Below are positions 5,964 through 8,282 of a stretch of DNA of 8,282 nt, piece after piece. The DNA comes from Parcubacteria group bacterium GW2011_GWD2_43_10. GTDB taxonomy: Bacteria > Patescibacteriota > Patescibacteriia > Veblenbacterales > UBA10138. Both the position numbers and the translations under genes were made by a program. Within the stretch, counting starts at the first letter, position 1; every line of letters begins with the position of its first letter. The notes under the pieces were generated by a model. The model was not told the origin of the DNA and made no database searches. It saw nothing but the letters and a program-made list of their open reading frames with translations. The stretch spans positions 1 to 8,282 of the forward strand of contig LCEZ01000028.1 in assembly GCA_000995845.1 (NCBI GenBank). The letters run 5' to 3'.

Positions 5964-6770
5964 TTATTTGAGCAAACTATCGACTACCGCTTTAAGCTGC
6001 TCGTATGGCACTGCCCCCTCAACCGGCTGTCCATTGACGAAGGTGGTCGGCGTACCATTTACACCGAAGTCCACTCCTTCCTGTAAGTCCTGTTGGACAT
6101 GAGCTGTAAACTCACCAGTATCAAGACAAGTTTTAAACCTTGCATCATTCAAATCGAGTTCCTTAGCAAGAGGCACGAGTGCATCTAGAGCAAAACCAGT
6201 ACCATTGGAAGTAGTTCGTTCGAATATCTTATCGATGTACGCCCAGAATTTTTCGTTACCGCCCAATTTACCAGCACACTCCGCTGCCTCAGCTTCCTTC
6301 TGTGCGTTGGTGTGGAAAGAAAGTGGAAAATGGCGATATACCCACTTCACCTTGCCAGCATACTCTTGCATTAGCTGCCGCATACCAGGGTGAAAACTCT
6401 TGCAGAATGGACATTCAAGGTCAGAGTACTCAACCAGAGTTATAGGTGCACTAGCATCCCCGCGAATATGGTCGTCGGGTTTCACGGTAATAGTGACATT
6501 AGCTGGCGGTCCTGCGGGTTGATTAGGTACAGGTGCACCAACTGTTGCTGTGGGCGCACTAGTCCCCACAGGCTGTTTGACTCCTGGTATGTTACCTGAC
6601 AAACCGTAAGAAACTGCGAGCACAAAACCAGCAAGACTAACGGCGGCAACACCGCTGACAATACCCATAATAAACGTTAACTTAGGAGATGAACCTGCAA
6701 ATATACTCTGTTTAGTTATTGAAGTTATACTGCTTATATTGGTGTCTGGGGGAGTGATAGATGTGGTCAT
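5964..6770 (-). CDS. DsbA/BdbD-like membrane-anchored thioredoxin-fold oxidoreductase
   Basis: 268 residues from the ATG at 6770. A Thr/Ser-rich start of about 30 residues precedes one TM segment (about 31-57), then a Pro/Ala-rich linker (about 60-95) and the catalytic domain, presumably outside the cell membrane. The active site is C120-P-F-C123 within EYSDLECPFCKSFHP. The cis-Pro loop is GTPTTFVNG with P241. Two further Cys, C165 in AECAGK and C215 in KTCLD, sit where related proteins have a second disulfide. The fold and the F-D/DLECPFC signature fit the DsbA-like DSBA/thioredoxin_4 family that makes or shuffles disulfides in exported proteins. In context it could keep the Cys-containing membrane proteins or the oxidase in the right state. 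It is preceded by a terminator and its own -10 box, and followed 9 nt later by the GCASCG gene. Confidence 0.93.
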   Translation of the reverse strand: MTTSITPPDTNISSITSITKQSIFAGSSPKLTFIMGIVSGVAAVSLAGFVLAVSYGLSGNIPGVKQPVGTSAPTATVGAPVPNQPAGPPANVTITVKPDDHIRGDASAPITLVEYSDLECPFCKSFHPGMRQLMQEYAGKVKWVYRHFPLSFHTNAQKEAEAAECAGKLGGNEKFWAYIDKIFERTTSNGTGFALDALVPLAKELDLNDARFKTCLDTGEFTAHVQQDLQEGVDFGVNGTPTTFVNGQPVEGAVPYEQLKAVVDSLLK

Positions 6771-6783
6771 AGATTAAAAATTA

Positions 6784-6789
6784 ATTATA
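6784..6789 (-). promoter_or_regulatory. Candidate -10 box for the DsbA-like gene
   Basis: A perfect TATAAT lies 13 nt before the ATG at 6770, so a transcript would carry only about 6 nt of leader. No convincing -35 hexamer is at the right distance, where the terminator arm lies instead. The box is supported by its match and by the terminator just upstream, which would otherwise leave the three downstream genes without a promoter. Confidence 0.5.
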
Positions 6790-6799
6790 GTTACAAACT

Positions 6800-6863
6800 A
6801 AAAACCAGCGAGTAAAGTTCGCTTGACTAGCTATAAGCTAGCTTAAGCGAAATCAAACGCTGG
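6800..6863 (-). terminator. Nested-hairpin intrinsic terminator after the CCM-motif gene
   Basis: On the minus strand an outer stem CCAGCG (6863-6858) / CGCTGG (6810-6805) is followed at once by five T (6804-6800). Inside it is a second stem, TTCGCTT (6851-6845) / AAGCGAA (6824-6818), topped by CTAGCT/AGCTAG around a 3-nt loop (6833-6835). The outer 5' arm overlaps the last codons of the preceding gene (stop TGA at 6855-6853). It separates that gene from the DsbA-like unit. Confidence 0.7.
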
Positions 6864-7281
6864 CTTGGGCAGCGCTGTAAATCAATGGCTGAAGCAGACC
6901 TTGTGCTACAAAAATTGTGAGATAGTTATAGAGTGGCACCTCGGCAGTGCTGCCAAGGTATGGCTCTTGTTTAAGAGGCAGGCCCTCCATAACTGCGGCG
7001 TGGATCCAAATGGGGCTACTAGCAACTCCGGGAATACTATTCTGTGAGGTGGTGGTCGAGGTAATTATCGCGAGTGGCAAGGAGTGCAAATCATAATTAC
7101 CACCCTGTGTCATGCAACAGGGTTCGCTAAGACTTTGGGCGATTGGTAAGACAAGGAAATTACCTACACTGTCGGCGTTGGTAATTGTCATGGAATGACA
7201 GGATACAAAAATCGCGCTCGTGAATATGCTCACTAGCACACCCCCGACCAGAATTGCTTTTGACATCGGGAATCTCATCAT
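6853..7281 (-). CDS. Unrecognised small exported or membrane protein with a CCM motif
   Basis: 142 residues if translation begins at the ATG at 7281; a second ATG follows immediately (7278) and a third lies at codon 6. Residues about 8-27 are hydrophobic and end in SCHS, so this is a signal peptide, perhaps lipoprotein-like (IFVSC), or an anchor. The middle contains EPCCMTQGG with C54, C55 and M56, followed by DLHS, and the rest is Ser/Thr/Pro-rich and uncharged. A second moderately hydrophobic stretch is near the C-terminus (YNYLTIFVAQGLLQPLIYSA). I recognise no family. Supporting reality: a perfect extended -10 promoter directly upstream, a terminator directly downstream, and a coding-like composition. 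Cys-Cys-Met with nearby His could bind Cu(I), in keeping with the neighbours; that is inference. It is the only gene here ending in TGA. Confidence 0.65.
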   Translation of the reverse strand: MMRFPMSKAILVGGVLVSIFTSAIFVSCHSMTITNADSVGNFLVLPIAQSLSEPCCMTQGGNYDLHSLPLAIITSTTTSQNSIPGVASSPIWIHAAVMEGLPLKQEPYLGSTAEVPLYNYLTIFVAQGLLQPLIYSAAQASV

Positions 7282-7287
7282 GAATTG

Positions 7288-7314
7288 ATTATATCATATT
7301 TACCGAGAATTCAA
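7288..7314 (-). promoter_or_regulatory. Extended -10 promoter, apparently giving a leaderless transcript
   Basis: On the minus strand TGATATAAT holds a perfect -10 (7293-7288) with the TG of an extended -10. A TTGAAT -35-like hexamer (7314-7309) lies 15 bp upstream, a little short. Six bases separate the -10 from the ATG at 7281, so the expected start point is the A of the start codon or within a base or two of it. Confidence 0.7.
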
Positions 7315-7342
7315 TTTTGGTTCTAACCATAACTAATGGTAT

Positions 7343-7377
7343 GCAAAAATGCCCAAGTTACGCTTGGGTATTTTTGC
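7343..7377. terminator. Strong, probably bidirectional intrinsic terminator
   Basis: Arms at 7343-7357 and 7363-7377 pair over 15 bp around the loop TTACG. The G/C core CCCAAG/CTTGGG is flanked by A5 on one side and T5 on the other, so each strand reads as a core hairpin followed by U-rich sequence. One pair is G-U on the plus strand and A-C on the minus strand. For minus-strand transcription it ends the DUF2061 unit after the dispersed element. Confidence 0.85.
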
Positions 7378-7384
7378 AGAGCTC

Positions 7385-7495
7385 GGGGCACTGGATGATG
7401 TTAGAACCTCAATTTTAAGTGGGGAGACGAACTTTGTTAGACTGGGTACTGTTACCGGTAGTGCTCACAAAGTTCATCCTTCTAATACTTTAATA
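7385..7495 (-). repeat. Dispersed intergenic element, copy 1 (structured, after DUF2061 gene)
   Basis: This fills the space between the DUF2061 stop and the terminator. On the minus strand, GATGAACTTTGT (7478-7467) pairs with ACAAAGTTCGTC (7437-7426) over 12 bp with one U-G pair. The 29-nt interval holds a smaller GGTA-ACAG-TACC hairpin. The 3' side (7428-7385) is the core shared with copy 2: 34 of 44 positions agree, and 9 of the 10 differences are transitions. The shared part includes TTGAGG-free core TAGAACCTCAAT and GGGGCACTGGA as read on the plus strand. No family recognised. Confidence 0.7.
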
Positions 7496-7747
7496 TTACT
7501 GCGCACTTGAAGTATCTTTTATGGATTTTTTTATTCTAATCCAATTCCAAAACCGTTCATGAAAATAATATACAACCATCAAAATTGTGGCGCTGGACAA
7601 TGTAATAATTGTGCTTTCTTGAACTTCTCCAGTAAATAAAAACACCACTGCCCAAGTAATCATGGTAGCAATAATGCGCCAGCTAACCGTTTTAGCCAAA
7701 CTATGAAGCTTGGTTGAGTTATTTATCAATTCTGATGATTTGTTCAT
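7496..7747 (-). CDS. DUF2061 family two-TM membrane protein
   Basis: 83 residues from the ATG at 7747. The family marks are plain: HSLAKTVSWRIIATMITWAVVFLFTG, then a second hydrophobic segment and VVYYFHERFWNWI. TM segments are at about 23-42 and 48-65; the N-terminal 15 residues and the basic C-terminus are probably cytoplasmic. The length is normal for a single-domain member. The biochemical role of DUF2061 is unknown; members sometimes sit beside sulfate-assimilation or membrane genes. It is flanked on both sides by copies of the same intergenic element and belongs by composition with the AT-rich right edge rather than with the metal genes. Upstream, TATAAG near 7790 is a possible but weak -10, with no good -35. 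Confidence 0.92.
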   Translation of the reverse strand: MNKSSELINNSTKLHSLAKTVSWRIIATMITWAVVFLFTGEVQESTIITLSSATILMVVYYFHERFWNWIRIKKSIKDTSSAQ

Positions 7748-7862
7748 AAAAATTACTTTTCTAAAAAATACATCAAACTACATATACATCTTATACTAAA
7801 AATACATTTTTGTAAGGTATTAATATTTTTAACATAAGCTAATTAAAATAAGTTGGGGTCAT

Positions 7863-7947
7863 GGGGCACTGGACGACACTAGAACCTCAATACTAGGCGG
7901 GAGGACCAAATTCGCCTTTAAAAAGACGCCACTTAATACTTAGGACC
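7863..7947 (-). repeat. Dispersed intergenic element, copy 2 (imperfect long hairpin)
   Basis: This copy lies in the 227-nt gap between the right-edge gene and the DUF2061 gene. Its core (7863-7906) matches copy 1 at 34 of 44 positions. The minus-strand arms 7947-7927 and 7902-7882 pair over 21 positions as 12 Watson-Crick pairs, 5 G-U pairs and 4 mismatches. The five G-U pairs would be A-C mismatches in a plus-strand RNA, so a minus-strand RNA is favoured. The rest of this gap (7748-7862) is AT-rich, and I see nothing else firm in it. Confidence 0.7.
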
Positions 7948-7974
7948 AGACTTTTCTAATCAGTATAAATTATG

Positions 7975-8282
7975 CTACTTAACTTGATCCTCTATATCTT
8001 CAATTTCTTTAATAACTGACTGCTCATCAGTATCTATGTGTTCCCCAAGTTCTTTTAATACTTTACTTTCTTCGCGAGTGAGCTTGCGACGAACGCTGGC
8101 TCGTTGCAATATTTTAACTTGTTCACTAACCTGCACCCGCAAATCAGCAAAAGCCTTATGTGCCGTTTTTTCAGCCTCAAAGACCTCTTTACGTAATTTT
8201 TTCTTTAACATATTTATTTTATGCCAACCTCTTAATATGACTAATATCAATAAGATAATTAAAGCTATTAAAGGAACGATTA
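7975..8282 (-). CDS. C-terminal tail of a membrane-anchored helical protein, 5' end cut off
   Basis: The frame is open to the window edge, about 102 codons; the TTG at 8250 is inside the reading frame and need not be a start. The visible part begins with a TM segment (IVPLIALIILLILVILRGW), followed by Lys/Arg and a long charged helical region with RKEVFEAEKTAHKAFADLRVQVSEQ, RRKLTREESKVLKEL and an acidic end. Basic residues after the TM mean the tail is cytoplasmic. I recall very similar TM-plus-tail ends on large surface proteins of Parcubacteria, some with cohesin-like domains outside, so the missing part may be a big extracellular region. That is memory-based inference. The stop TAG (7977-7975) is followed about 28 nt later by repeat copy 2. 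Confidence 0.75.
   Translation of the reverse strand, partial: IVPLIALIILLILVILRGWHKINMLKKKLRKEVFEAEKTAHKAFADLRVQVSEQVKILQRASVRRKLTREESKVLKELGEHIDTDEQSVIKEIEDIEDQVK

Noticed and set aside
7349..7510. Plus-strand reading frame of 53 codons across terminator and repeat copy 1, whose GALDD-RTSIL segment recurs in copy 2 with several silent changes
   Set aside because: It starts inside the terminator hairpin, runs into the DUF2061 gene on the other strand, has no ribosome-binding site, and the agreement with copy 2 ends after about 17 codons. RNA pairing explains the transitions as well.
7863..7906. tRNA-like look of the repeat core on the minus strand (GGTTCTA followed by an acceptor-like end)
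   Set aside because: The five bases on either side of the would-be T-loop do not pair in either copy, base 57 would be a pyrimidine, and no anticodon or D arm can be placed.
7325..7974. CRISPR array or insertion sequence in the repeat-bearing right part
   Set aside because: Only two diverged copies nearly 480 nt apart, no regular spacing, no transposase frame and no target-site duplication that I can see.

Overview
The window looks like a metal-handling (most likely copper) gene island in a Candidatus Patescibacteria (CPR, Parcubacteria-like) genome. That assignment is inference. It rests on the protein families I recognise, the small membrane proteins of unknown function, the TM-plus-helical tail at the right edge (a form I associate with large CPR surface proteins), and start regions that almost all lack a Shine-Dalgarno motif. 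One gene ends in TGA, which argues weakly against the recoded Gracilibacteria/Absconditabacteria. Every gene I support is on the minus strand, so transcription runs from high to low coordinates.

Right part, in order of transcription: the 3' end of a gene for a membrane-anchored helical protein (8282-7975); a dispersed intergenic element (about 7947-7863); a DUF2061 two-TM protein (7747-7496); a second copy of the element (7495-7385) followed by a strong terminator hairpin (7377-7343). This part is visibly more AT-rich than the rest.

Middle part: a promoter with a perfect extended -10 placed so that the transcript would start at or next to the ATG of a small exported or membrane protein with a CCM motif (7281-6853). 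A terminator follows (6863-6800), then a likely unit of a DsbA/BdbD-like thiol oxidoreductase (6770-5964), a polytopic membrane protein with an intramembrane GCASCG motif (5954-5403) and a complete multicopper oxidase with a Met-rich segment (5364-3760).

Left part: a near-consensus sigma70-type promoter (-35 at 3731-3726, -10 at 3709-3704) whose -10 is overlapped by a perfect 12-4-12 palindrome matching the kind of site used by CsoR/RcnR repressors. It drives a compact run of ten genes: the CsoR/RcnR-family repressor itself, a SHOCT protein, a DUF302 protein, two paralogous two-TM proteins, a Cys-rich mini-protein, a one-TM protein with His-rich and Cys-Cys ends, a four-TM protein with a CCAHY motif, a two-TM coiled-coil protein with a cytosolic domain, and the N-terminal half of an isoprenylcysteine methyltransferase-like membrane enzyme that leaves the window.

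Read together, the repressor would release the promoter when metal binds. The oxidase, the DsbA-like protein and several membrane proteins with paired Cys/His would then handle metal and thiols at the cell envelope. No P-type ATPase or classical copper chaperone is in the window, so how metal is exported cannot be told from here. The metal is inferred from the oxidase; the repressor's ligand set alone would not decide it.
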